Shown: piece by piece, positions 39,521 to 47,643 of the stretch
Layout: each line of letters opens with the position of its first letter
Numbering within the stretch: the stretch's first letter is position 1
Source of the DNA: an uncultured Verrucomicrobiota bacterium
GTDB lineage: Bacteria; Verrucomicrobiota; Verrucomicrobiia; Opitutales; Opitutaceae
Length of the DNA stretch: 50,630 bases
Assembly: GCA_903898675.1 (NCBI GenBank)
Contig: CAIUGM010000003.1
Coordinates: 1 to 50,630, forward strand
Direction of reading: 5' to 3'
Position numbers and translations under genes: made by a program
Notes under the pieces: model-generated
Seen by the model: only the letters and a program-made list of their open reading frames with translations
What the model was told of the DNA's origin: nothing
The model's database searches: none

Positions 39521-42520
39521 TCACTCCGCCAGCCCGGCGCCTTCCAGTACGCGGCGGAGTTCCGCGGTGAGCGTGGCAACCTCGAACGGTTTCTGCACAA
39601 ACCCGGCGAGGCCCTTGCCGACGAAGCGGTTCATGGCATCCACCTTGTTAAACCCGCTCATCAGCACGACACGGACGTCGGGTTGCAGCGCGCGGAGCCG
39701 GCGGAAGGTTTCCTCACCGTCGAGCCGGGGCATCGTGAGGTCGAGCAGGACGAGCGCGTAACTGGCCGGCTGCCGGGTGAAACATTCCAGGCCCTCGAGG
39801 CCGTCGACGGCCGTATCGACCGTGAAGCCCAGCATCTGCCCGATGCGGGTCGCGACCTGGCGCACGGATTCCTCGTCATCCACCACCAGCAGCCGGCCGG
39901 AGCTGCGCCAGCTGGGCGCCAGGGGCGCCGGTGCGGTGAGGGTCTCGGCCGAGCCCGCGGCGGCGGGGAAGAAGAGCTTGAAGGTCGTCCCGCGATCCGG
40001 CTCGCTGTAGACCTTGATGGCGCCCTCGTGACCGCGGACGATGCCGTGGACCGCGGCCAGGCCGAGCCCGCGGCCGGTGAATTTCGTGGTGAAGAACGGG
40101 TCGAAGATCCGGGCGAGGGTTTCCGGCGGCATGCCGGCGCCGTTGTCGCCCACCTCAAGGTAGACGTAGTGGCCCGGCCTCAGCTCGGTGCCGAGCTGGG
40201 CCTGGGCGAGGTAGCGCTCGTCGACGTTCAGGTGGCCCGTGCTCAGGGTGATCAGGCCGTCGCGTTCGCCGATCGCCTCGGAGGCATTGATGACCAGGTT
40301 CATCACGATCTGGCGGAGCTGGGTCGCATCGGCCTCGATGGCGGACAGGGTGGGGGCGAGGTTGTAGCGGAGGGCGGCCTTCTTGTTGATGGAAATGGTG
40401 AGCAACTGCGTGGTGTCGCGCAGGAGCTCGTTGAGGTCGATGCGCTGCACCACGAAGCGGCCCTTGCCGGAATAGGCCAGCATCTGCTTGCAGAGATCGG
40501 CGGCGCGGTGCGCGGTCTTCTCGATATCTGCGAGTGATTCAAGGCCGCGCCAGTGGGGCGGCGCCTCGTGGCGCGCGAGGCCGGCGTTGCCGAGGATGCC
40601 GGTCAGCAGGTTGTTGAAATCGTGGGCGATGCCGCCGGCCAGCACGCCGAGACTCTCCAGCCGCTGCGTCTCAAGCAGCTTTTTCTCGATCTGCTGGCGC
40701 TCCCGCTCGGCCAGCTTGAGCTCCGTGATGTCCACGGACACGCCGAGCACCGCGGGCCGGTCCGCCGCGACGAAGTTGAACGGGATCTTGACCGTGGTCA
40801 GGTAACGGGTCTGCCCGCTGTGGTCCACGATGGTCTCCAGCGGGATGTCGAGCCGCTGTCCGCTTTCGAGCACGGCCCGGTCTGAAGCCAGGAAACGAGC
40901 GGCATCCTCCGGGTTGCGGGCGAAGTCCGCATCGGTTTTGCCCACGAGTTCCGCCGGGGTGATCCCGTAGACCCGGGCGCCGGTCTCGTTGACCAGTAGG
41001 AAGCGTCCGTCGGCGTCCTTCGCATAAATGAAGTGCGGCACCAGGTCGATGATCTGCCGGAGCGTCTCGGCCGCGCGCTTGCGCTCCGTGATGTCGCTCA
41101 TCCGGCCGAGCATGCGGTGGGGCCGGCCCGTCGGGCCGCACAGAAAGACGCCGTGGTCCTCGACGCTGCGGTAGGATCCGTCCTTTTGCCGGAACCGGTA
41201 CTCAATGTGATAGGGTTCCCCCGTGGCCCGGCACTGTTCGAAACGGGCGGCCGCGCCGGCGCGGTCGTCGGGGTGCGTGAATTCCTCGCATTCGTCCAGG
41301 GTGGTGACGGGGAACTCCGCCAGGGTGTAGCCGGTGGTCCGCTCCACCGCGTGGGCCCCGAACCAGGCGATGCGGCCGCTGGCGAGGTCGACGTCGTAGA
41401 TCATCTGGCTGGTCTGGTCGACAACCGTGCGGTAGCGGTGCTCGTTTTCCAGGAGCAGGGACTCGGCCTGCCGGCGGGCGGTGATCATCTCGTTGAAGGC
41501 GCGCGCCGTGTCCGCGATCTCGGCGGGGCCGGCCTCGATCGCCAGCGGGCCGTCGCGGCCCTGCATCTGCGCGCGGGCGGCCAGCGCCAGCGAGCTGATG
41601 GGCCGGTTGAGGTTCCGCGCCAGCAGGGCGACCACCACCGCGAGGAGGCCGGCGAGGCCCGCCAGCAGGAACAGGCTGCGGTGCAGGTTGGCGTCGGCGG
41701 AGGCGAAAATAATCTCGCGCGGCAGCGAGGTGACGATCGACCACGTCGTGCCGGTGACCCCGGCGACGGTGTAGATGCGCAGCCGGCCATCCCGGCCGAC
41801 GATCTCGCCGGTCTGCTGGCCGTTCGCGATGCGGGTCAGCAGCGTGTGGATCTGCTCGGTGGTGGTGCCGATCGACTTGTCCGCATCGAACGAGCGCATG
41901 AGCAGGATCCCGCCGCCGTCGAGGACCGACGTGATCAGGTCGGGGTCCGGGATTTCCTGGAAAAACCTGCGCGAAAGCTCGGGCAGGTTCAGCGGCGCGA
42001 CCACGGTGCCGATCCGCCGCCCGGCCGGGTCCAGCACCGGGTAGCTGGCGGCGCAGGTCCACAGCTTGGTGAACCGGCCCACGTAGGGCTGGCTGACGTG
42101 AAAACCCGCCGCATCGAGTCCCTCGCGGAATTCCGGGAACTGGCGCAGGCTGAAGTCCGGGGCGGGCGGGGCGTAAAACACCTGCGCGAGGATGTGCCCC
42201 GGTTGGTCAAGCACGGCCAGGTTCGCGAGATCGGGGCGCGGGGCCTGGTTCTGTTTCAAGACCTCGACCTGCCGGGCGTGGTCCGCGGTCTGCAGGGCGG
42301 GATGGTTGGCGACCTGCGCCAAAATCAGCTGGATGTCCCGCAGGTAGTTTCGGATCTGGAGGTCGGTGGCCTGCCCGAGGATCCGGAGGTGATCAATGGC
42401 ACTGGCCCGGTCCGTCTGGTATTGGGCGGAGATATTGTAGCCCAACAGCCCCATCAACGGAACCGTCGCCACCAACCCGAGGGCGATGAAATGGGCGAGG
42501 ATCGGAGGGCGCTTGATCAT
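39521..42520 (-). CDS. Hybrid sensor histidine kinase (dCache-HAMP-PAS-PAS-HisKA-HATPase-REC)
   Basis: The protein has 999 residues. Two membrane helices (about 8-30 and 282-303) flank a periplasmic double-Cache sensor. HAMP follows (304-355), then two PAS domains (about 360-480 and 485-605). The HisKA box is [20 protein letters not shown] with His633. The ATPase has [24 protein letters not shown] and [22 protein letters not shown]-terminal receiver (about 865-990) has VVDDEESVR, the phospho-acceptor in [13 protein letters not shown] and the lysine in FVQKPF. It probably senses a small organic ligand outside and relays phosphate to its own receiver. No output regulator is adjacent. Confidence 0.95.
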   Translation of the reverse strand: MIKRPPILAHFIALGLVATVPLMGLLGYNISAQYQTDRASAIDHLRILGQATDLQIRNYLRDIQLILAQVANHPALQTADHARQVEVLKQNQAPRPDLANLAVLDQPGHILAQVFYAPPAPDFSLRQFPEFREGLDAAGFHVSQPYVGRFTKLWTCAASYPVLDPAGRRIGTVVAPLNLPELSRRFFQEIPDPDLITSVLDGGGILLMRSFDADKSIGTTTEQIHTLLTRIANGQQTGEIVGRDGRLRIYTVAGVTGTTWSIVTSLPREIIFASADANLHRSLFLLAGLAGLLAVVVALLARNLNRPISSLALAARAQMQGRDGPLAIEAGPAEIADTARAFNEMITARRQAESLLLENEHRYRTVVDQTSQMIYDVDLASGRIAWFGAHAVERTTGYTLAEFPVTTLDECEEFTHPDDRAGAAARFEQCRATGEPYHIEYRFRQKDGSYRSVEDHGVFLCGPTGRPHRMLGRMSDITERKRAAETLRQIIDLVPHFIYAKDADGRFLLVNETGARVYGITPAELVGKTDADFARNPEDAARFLASDRAVLESGQRLDIPLETIVDHSGQTRYLTTVKIPFNFVAADRPAVLGVSVDITELKLAERERQQIEKKLLETQRLESLGVLAGGIAHDFNNLLTGILGNAGLARHEAPPHWRGLESLADIEKTAHRAADLCKQMLAYSGKGRFVVQRIDLNELLRDTTQLLTISINKKAALRYNLAPTLSAIEADATQLRQIVMNLVINASEAIGERDGLITLSTGHLNVDERYLAQAQLGTELRPGHYVYLEVGDNGAGMPPETLARIFDPFFTTKFTGRGLGLAAVHGIVRGHEGAIKVYSEPDRGTTFKLFFPAAAGSAETLTAPAPLAPSWRSSGRLLVVDDEESVRQVATRIGQMLGFTVDTAVDGLEGLECFTRQPASYALVLLDLTMPRLDGEETFRRLRALQPDVRVVLMSGFNKVDAMNRFVGKGLAGFVQKPFEVATLTAELRRVLEGAGLAE

Positions 42521-42574
42521 GAAGTCGCGACAGTCTTGTCGCTCTGCTGCTGACCCCTTGCGCCCTCAAAGGCA

Positions 42575-43096
42575 TCAGTGGTAGTCGAGCAACTCAACCT
42601 CAAACACCAGCGTCCCGCGGGCCGGGATGGGGCCCTTGCTCTCCTCGCCGTAGGCCAGCCACCACGGAATGATCAGCGTGCGCTTCTCGCCTTTCTTCAT
42701 CATGGCGACGGCCTCGTCCATCCCCTTGATGACTCCCCCGGTGCCGATGCGGAAATCCAGGTGCGCGCCCTTGTCCCGGGAACTGTCGATCTTCGTGCCG
42801 TCGAGCAGGTAGGCGTCGTAGTCAACGGTGACCTTCGCGCCCAGCGGGGGCGGCGCGCCCGTCCCGGGGTTGCGCTCAAGGTAGCGCAGGCCGGAGGGAT
42901 TGAGGTGCGCCGTGCCGTACTTTTCCCGCATGATCGCCGCGTCGGCCTCACTGAGCTGCGGGTTCTCCATCATCTGCCGCATGTACTTGTTCGCGGGCTC
43001 GCCGGAGTGTTTGAGCCGGAAGATGCCGGTCCGGGCCTGGAACGCGATGAAGGCGAGGAACAGACCGAGGATGAGCAGGATTCCGTAGCGGCGCAT
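42575..43096 (-). CDS. FKBP-type peptidyl-prolyl isomerase, membrane-anchored
   Basis: The protein has 173 residues from ATG 43096 (M-R-R-Y-G); the frame upstream to 43195 adds no signal-like sequence. One N-terminal helix (GILLILGLFLAFIAFQA) anchors it in the membrane. A linker is followed by an FKBP domain: VTVDYDAYLLDGTKIDSSRD, GGVIKGMDEAVAMMKKGEKR, WWLAYGEESKGPIPARGTLV and FEVELLDYH. It should speed proline isomerisation in exported proteins. It lies 54 nt upstream of the kinase gene on the same strand. Confidence 0.92.
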   Translation of the reverse strand: MRRYGILLILGLFLAFIAFQARTGIFRLKHSGEPANKYMRQMMENPQLSEADAAIMREKYGTAHLNPSGLRYLERNPGTGAPPPLGAKVTVDYDAYLLDGTKIDSSRDKGAHLDFRIGTGGVIKGMDEAVAMMKKGEKRTLIIPWWLAYGEESKGPIPARGTLVFEVELLDYH

Positions 43097-43222
43097 GGGG
43101 AGGGAGATGATCTTTAATGCATCCAGATTGCCGGGAAAGGGAAGGCGATTTGCCGGGTATTCACGGGAATTATCGGGCGGCTGCGCCGCGCTCATGGTTC
43201 ATCGTGCTGCAGTGATCGGCAT

Positions 43223-43374
43223 GTAGCCGCGTTGGAGCGACCTGTCAGCCGTAGGCTAGGCGAAGGCTGAAGCGACAAGGTGAACGCCCAGAACCACGCT
43301 TGGTCCGGTTGCCTGCAGCCCCGGTCATGTCGCGCCTTCGTTGCTCGGAACGTCTCCGACTCTAGCGCGGCTAC
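43223..43374. repeat. GTAGCCGCG element, copy 2
   Basis: The outer ends GTAGCCGCGTTGGAGCG (43223-43239) and TAGCGCGGCTAC (43363-43374) pair. Inside are GTCAGCCGTAGGCTAGGCG and AAGGCTGAAGCGACAAGG, and CCAGAACCACGCTTGG. It is about twice the length of the copy at 27078. It fills the spacer between the FKBP and NTF2-like genes and contains no gene. Confidence 0.7.
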
Positions 43375-43390
43375 AAATACACGTAATCGC

Positions 43391-43825
43391 TCACTTTTCC
43401 GCGCTCGAGGAAGTGTGATCCTGGAAAACCCGCCAGCCGGCCGGGGTCTGCTTCAGCGTGAGCGTGAAGAGGCCCCACGGTTGGTCCTTGGCGCGCGTCA
43501 GGGCCCATTTCCCGAAGACCAGCGCGGCGTCGGGCGCGAGCACGGTGACCACGAGATCGCTGAAGGCGAGTGTGCCCATCGTCGCCTTGTCGGGGTAGTG
43601 TTGCTTGTAGCGTTCGAGCGTGGTTTTCCAGCCGTAGGTGATCGTGCCGCCGGAGGCGAAGCGCAGGTCGTCCGATTGCACGTAGCCGGCCATGAAGCCG
43701 TCAATGTCGCCGCGATTCCACGCGGCCTGCTGGGTGAGCAGCACGGCCTTGATGTCGTCGGTGGCGTCGGCCGCGCGCAGGGCCAACGGGACGCATAAGA
43801 GGAGGAGAAGAAGATTTTTTTTCAT
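43391..43825 (-). CDS. Secreted SnoaL/DUF4440-like NTF2-fold protein
   Basis: The protein has 144 residues with a signal peptide (KKNLLLLLLCVPLALRAADA). The mature part has the NTF2-like pattern: DDIKAVLLTQQAAWNRGDID, GFMAGYVQSDDLRFASGGTI, GWKTTLERYKQHYP, and closing strands WGLFTLTLKQTPAGWRVFQD. These small cone-shaped domains bind varied ligands. No partner is visible and no specific role can be given. Confidence 0.85.
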   Translation of the reverse strand: MKKNLLLLLLCVPLALRAADATDDIKAVLLTQQAAWNRGDIDGFMAGYVQSDDLRFASGGTITYGWKTTLERYKQHYPDKATMGTLAFSDLVVTVLAPDAALVFGKWALTRAKDQPWGLFTLTLKQTPAGWRVFQDHTSSSAEK

Positions 43826-43865
43826 GAGATTATCCGGGAATTCACCGAAATTCCGTGGTTGGAAT

Positions 43866-43917
43866 GTAGCAGCGCTCGTGAGAGCGCTGGCGCCAGCCGT
43901 CTGACGACGGCAGCGAC
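43866..43917. repeat. GTAGCAGC double-hairpin element, copy 1
   Basis: GTAG, then CAGCGCTC-gtga-GAGCGCTG, GCGC, then GCCGTC-tgac-GACGGC. The right edge is AGCGACA instead of CTAC. The stems differ in sequence from the copies at 46469 and 49622, but the loops (gtga) and layout are the same. Confidence 0.7.
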
Positions 43918-43945
43918 ACGGAGCGCAGGGGATTTCTTTATGGCC

Positions 43946-45268
43946 TCACTTCTTCGCCAGCAGGTCCAGCACCGCGGCGCTCATCGCCGTGATGCCGGCC
44001 TTGATGGTCGGCTCGGGCACCGGCGCGAAGAACGCGGAGTGATTGGACGGCACCGGCACGCCGCGCTTGTGCGCGTCGGCGATCACCTTCGGGTCGGTGC
44101 CGCCGACCGAGAAGATGCAGATCGGCACGTGATGCGTGGTGCGGCCGTATTCGGCGAAGTCCTCGCCGTAGGTGAACGGCTCCTGGGCGAAGACATGATC
44201 TGCGGGGAACCACGCGCGGAAAACCCCGCCGAGGCGCTGGGTGAGGACCGGGTCGTTGTACGTGACCGGATTGCGCTGCTCCGCCACGGTGACGACGGGC
44301 ATGAGATCGGCCGGCACGCCGGCCGCGGACGCGATGCCGGCGCAAATGCGCCGGATGGAATTGATGATCTGGTCCGCGGTTTCCTCGCTGTAGCAGCGGA
44401 TCGTCAGCTCAAGTTTCACGTCGGCCGGGATGATGTTGCGGCGCGTGCCGCCGTGGATGGTGCCGACCGTGACGACGGCCGGCGTGCCGGGCCGCAGCTC
44501 GCGGCTGACGATGGTTTGCAAGGCGCCGATGATTTCCGCGGCCAGCACGATCGGGTCGCGCGTCGTGTGCGGCGCGGCTCCGTGGCCGCCGATGCCGCGC
44601 ACGAGGATGTCGACCGAGTCGACGTTCGCGTAGCTGGGCCCGACGACATAGCCGATGTCCCCGGCCGGCAGGTCGCTCACCGTGTGGAGGGCGATGACGA
44701 AATTGGGGGTGGGGAACCGGGTGAAGAGTCCGTCCGTCAGCATGGCGCGCGCGCCGCCGATCGATTCCTCGGCGGGCTGGCCGATCATGATGAGGGTGCC
44801 TGACCAGTGGTCCTTCAGGGAGGTCAGGACGCGGGCCGTGCCGATCAGGTCGGTCACATGCGAGTCATGGGCGCAGGCATGCATCGCCGGCTGCTCCTTG
44901 CCGGTGAAGTCGTTCATCACGACGGTGCTGGCGTAGGGCAGGCCGGTCAGCTCCTTCACCGGCAACGCATCCATGTCGGCGCGGACCATGACGGTCGGCC
45001 CCGCGCCGTTCTTCAGCACGGCGACGACGCCGAGGCCGCCGACTTTTTCGGTCACGGTGAAGCCCAGTGCGGTCAGTTCGCGCGCCACGAGCGCCGAGGT
45101 GCGGACTTCCATGAAGGACAGTTCCGGGTGCGCATGGACATCCTTGTAGATGGCCTCGAGTGCGGGGTATTCCGCGTTTACCTTGCCGGCGACGAGTTCG
45201 TGCAGGTCGGCGGCGCGCGCCAGCGAGGTGGCGAGAAGGGCGGTCAGGGCGAGATAACGGAGGTTCAT
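43946..45268 (-). CDS. Exported M20-family amidohydrolase
   Basis: This 440-residue protein has a signal peptide (residues 1-20, NLRYLALTALLATSLARAA). It belongs to the M20D/IAA-amino-acid hydrolase type: DVHAHPELSFMEVRTSALVA, MVRADMDALPVKELTGLPYA, MHACAHDSHV with the metal-binding cysteine and histidine (Cys132, His134), IGQPAEESIGGARAM with the catalytic glutamate, and a dimerisation domain with VRGIGGHGAAPHTTRDPIVL. It hydrolyses N-acyl amino acids or similar amides in the periplasm. The stop of the cyclophilin gene lies only 3 nt upstream of its start, so the two form an operon. Confidence 0.93.
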   Translation of the reverse strand: MNLRYLALTALLATSLARAADLHELVAGKVNAEYPALEAIYKDVHAHPELSFMEVRTSALVARELTALGFTVTEKVGGLGVVAVLKNGAGPTVMVRADMDALPVKELTGLPYASTVVMNDFTGKEQPAMHACAHDSHVTDLIGTARVLTSLKDHWSGTLIMIGQPAEESIGGARAMLTDGLFTRFPTPNFVIALHTVSDLPAGDIGYVVGPSYANVDSVDILVRGIGGHGAAPHTTRDPIVLAAEIIGALQTIVSRELRPGTPAVVTVGTIHGGTRRNIIPADVKLELTIRCYSEETADQIINSIRRICAGIASAAGVPADLMPVVTVAEQRNPVTYNDPVLTQRLGGVFRAWFPADHVFAQEPFTYGEDFAEYGRTTHHVPICIFSVGGTDPKVIADAHKRGVPVPSNHSAFFAPVPEPTIKAGITAMSAAVLDLLAKK

Positions 45269-45271
45269 GGA

Positions 45272-46402
45272 TCAGGGTTTGGGTTCGAGTTTGAAAATCA
45301 GGCCGTCGATCATCGCATCCATTTCCAGTTTGATCTTCTGGCCGGGCGCGACGGGTTTCTCCGGGGTGGCGGCTTTTTGCTGCTGGGCGAAGGCGGCATC
45401 GCCCGCGGCCTGGGCGGCGGTCAGGAAGGCATCCTTCACCTTGTGGAACGCGCCGTCGGTGACGAGGTCGGCCGGTGCGCTGGTGCGGCCGAGGAAGGCG
45501 GACGTCATTTCGTCGCCGACCCAGACGCGCCAGTCATCCTCGGCGGCAAAGTAGCAGAGCAGGGCGCCGTGCTTGATCGTGCCCAGCTTGGTGGCGAGCG
45601 CCCGCATGTATGCGCCGGGCTTGTCGTCCTCGGCGGCCGGCGGCTCCTTGGCGAAGACGCGGGCCACGATCCGGACGCCGGTCGTGCGCTCGAAGTTCGC
45701 GAGCTTGAAGTTGAAGTTCCTGGCGCGCGGCGGATCGACCGGCAGCAGTTTGTCGGGGTCGTCGAAATGCGCGGTCGGGCCGATGTCGGGTTCGCCCTGG
45801 TATTTCGGGGTCTTCGCCAGCAGCGCCTGAAAGGCGGTGGCATCGGCCTTGAACGCCTGCGCCGCGGGTCCGATGCGCAGGATTTTGATGGTGAAAGGCT
45901 CGTCTGGCTTGATCTGCGGCAGCACGTCCAGCCCGCGCACCACGCGGCCAAAGACGCTGTGCAGGTAGTTGAGGCGGGTGTCGTCGCCCAGCGTGAGGAA
46001 AAACTCGGCGCTGTTGGTGTCGGGCCCGCCATTGGCCATCGAGAGGATCCCGGCGGTGCCGTGTCGCAGGCCCGGGGCGAATTCATCGGGGAACGTGTAG
46101 CCGGCGTCCCCGTCCGCCGGCGCGAGGGGATTGCCGCTCTGGATGACGAAGCCGGGCACGACGCGGTACCACTTGAGGCCCGAGTAGTAGGGCTTGGCCT
46201 GCTTCGGGCCGAGGGTGCCCTCGGTCAGGCCGACGAAGTTGGTGACCGTGAGTGGCACCTTGTCCGCCAGGAGCTCGGCCACCACGGCGCCGTGCGGCGT
46301 GGTGAACTCGGCGTAAATCCCGTCAGCCAACTTTTCAGTGGCCAGCAATCCGGTCCCCAGCGCGAGCCCGGCCAATAAAACCACCCACTTCGGTAAACGC
46401 AT
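45272..46402 (-). CDS. Exported cyclophilin-type peptidyl-prolyl isomerase with C-terminal extension
   Basis: This 376-residue protein has a signal at residues 1-20. Residues about 25-185 form a cyclophilin: FTTPHGAVVAELLADKVPLT, WYRVVPGFVIQSGNP with the catalytic arginine, GGPDTNSAEFFLTLGDD, and YLHSVFGRVVRGLDVL. The tryptophan-loop position carries Leu-His. A further 190 residues form an uncharacterised domain (RNFNFKLANFERTTGVRIVA, LLCYFAAEDDWRVWVGDEMT). It probably helps fold exported proteins and is the first gene of a pair with the M20 enzyme. Confidence 0.9.
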   Translation of the reverse strand: MRLPKWVVLLAGLALGTGLLATEKLADGIYAEFTTPHGAVVAELLADKVPLTVTNFVGLTEGTLGPKQAKPYYSGLKWYRVVPGFVIQSGNPLAPADGDAGYTFPDEFAPGLRHGTAGILSMANGGPDTNSAEFFLTLGDDTRLNYLHSVFGRVVRGLDVLPQIKPDEPFTIKILRIGPAAQAFKADATAFQALLAKTPKYQGEPDIGPTAHFDDPDKLLPVDPPRARNFNFKLANFERTTGVRIVARVFAKEPPAAEDDKPGAYMRALATKLGTIKHGALLCYFAAEDDWRVWVGDEMTSAFLGRTSAPADLVTDGAFHKVKDAFLTAAQAAGDAAFAQQQKAATPEKPVAPGQKIKLEMDAMIDGLIFKLEPKP

Positions 46403-46468
46403 CCGGTGAACATAGCGGTCGCGCGTCGTCCCGCCAGCCTAGTTTCTGCACCTCGATTCAATAGGAGT

Positions 46469-46518
46469 GTAGCAGCGGTGGTCACACCGCTGGCGAGCCG
46501 TGTGACCACGGCTGGTAC
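46469..46518. repeat. GTAGCAGC double-hairpin element, copy 2
   Basis: GTAG, then CAGCGGTG-gtca-CACCGCTG, GCG, then AGCCGTG-tgac-CACGGCT, then GGTAC at the right edge (one change from CTAC). The first stem is the mirror of the second stem in the copy at 49622. Confidence 0.8.
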
Positions 46519-46549
46519 ATTCAGGGAATGTCCCGCGACTTTTTCCCGC

Positions 46550-46873
46550 TCAGTGGAACGAGCAGATATACTCGCAGATGCCGCCCGGGGCCTCGATCGT
46601 GAATCCGCAGTTGCCGGCCACGTCGAAATGGGTGCCGGCGGCGTATTCCTGGGCGGCGGTCTGGCCGTCGATGGTGACGCGGCAGCTGCCGGTGGTGATT
46701 TCCATCCGCTCCGGGGCGCCGGTCTTGAAATGGTAGCTGCCGGGATAGATCAATCCCAGCGTCTTCTTGGCGCCGTCGGGCATCAGCAAGGTGCGGCTGA
46801 TGACGCGACCGTCGAAATAGATGTTGGCCTTGGTGTGAACCGTGACACCGGCAAAAGTGTGGGGCAGGGACAT
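46550..46873 (-). CDS. ppnP: Pyrimidine/purine nucleoside phosphorylase PpnP
   Basis: The protein has 107 residues from ATG 46873 (MSLPHTFAGVTV). It is a single small cupin of the PpnP (formerly DUF1255) family, with FAGVTVHTKANIYFDGRVIS, LGLIYPGSYHFKTGAPERME, AAGTHFDVAGNCGFTIE and the ending CEYICSFH. The usual length is about 94-105. The enzyme splits many nucleosides with phosphate into base and ribose-1-phosphate. The frame is open further upstream, but those residues lie in a palindromic spacer. Confidence 0.93.
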   Translation of the reverse strand: MSLPHTFAGVTVHTKANIYFDGRVISRTLLMPDGAKKTLGLIYPGSYHFKTGAPERMEITTGSCRVTIDGQTAAQEYAAGTHFDVAGNCGFTIEAPGGICEYICSFH

Positions 46874-46954
46874 AGTGCGGTTATTCGTGGCCCGCCCGGC
46901 GATGGAGTCAACCGGGGGATTTGTCATGATTGGGTGGTCGAATGAGTCCGGATT

Positions 46955-47101
46955 TAACCACGAAAAACACGAAGCACTCGAAAAGGAATCCCGGCACGAG
47001 AGTCGACCCAAGGCAGATGACACAATCAGTAGTCTGCCAGAGTCCGCGCCGGGCGGTTCATCAACCGTTTCATTTTCGTGTATTTGGTGTATTTCGTGGT
47101 G
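46955..47101. repeat. CACGAA inverted repeat between ppnP and the VOC gene
   Basis: The left arm AACCACGAAAAACACGAAGC (continuing ACTCGAAAAGG, from 46956) and the right arm TTTCGTGTATTTGGTGTATT (continuing TCGTGGT, 47074-47100) are imperfect complements, each made of three words of about 10 nt. It belongs to the same class as the elements at 20002 and 32046. It fills the divergent spacer. Confidence 0.65.
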
Positions 47102-47177
47102 ACCTCTCCGGAGATTTTCCGCCCCGTCGATCGCTCCCAGACTGGCCTTTTTCGGGGCGGCCGCCATTCTTCCGGCC

Positions 47178-47561
47178 ATGTCCCTCCCCGCGCTTTCCAT
47201 CCAAAAGATCGGCCAGATCGCCCTGAACTCGAAGAATATCCCGGCGGCCACCGCCTTCTATCGCGATGTCCTCGGGCTGAAGCATCTCTTCAGTGTGGGT
47301 GACCGCATGGCCTTCTTCGACTGCAACGGCGTGCGCCTCATGATCAGCCTGCCGTCGTCGCCGGAACTCGACCACCCGTCGTCGATCCTCTACTTCCAGG
47401 TGGCCGACATCACCGCCGCTTTCGCCCTCCTCCAGCAGCACGGGGAGAAGATCGAGCAGGCGCCCGCGATGGTGGCCAAGATGCCGGACCACGAGCTCTG
47501 GCTCTGCGGCTTCCGCGACCCGGATGGCAACATCCTCGAACTGATGTGCGAGAAGCGGTGA
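47178..47561 (+). CDS. VOC (glyoxalase/dioxygenase fold) family protein
   Basis: The protein has 127 residues forming one VOC module pair: QKIGQIALNSKNIPAATAFY, RDVLGLKHLFSVGDRMAFFD, SILYFQVADITAAFALLQQH and ELWLCGFRDPDGNILELMCE. The first metal-ligand position, often His, is Gln13, and the last is Glu in LELMCE. The type is common among dioxygenases, glyoxalases and antibiotic-binding proteins; no substrate can be proposed. It is followed by the octaheme cytochrome gene after 82 nt. Confidence 0.9.
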   Translation: MSLPALSIQKIGQIALNSKNIPAATAFYRDVLGLKHLFSVGDRMAFFDCNGVRLMISLPSSPELDHPSSILYFQVADITAAFALLQQHGEKIEQAPAMVAKMPDHELWLCGFRDPDGNILELMCEKR

Positions 47562-47643
47562 GCGGGCTTGAAGCGGTCCCTGGTCCGCAATCCGGCCCCA
47601 AGAAATCGCTTGGCCGGAAATCGCAAAGAGGGTTTGCTGCGCC

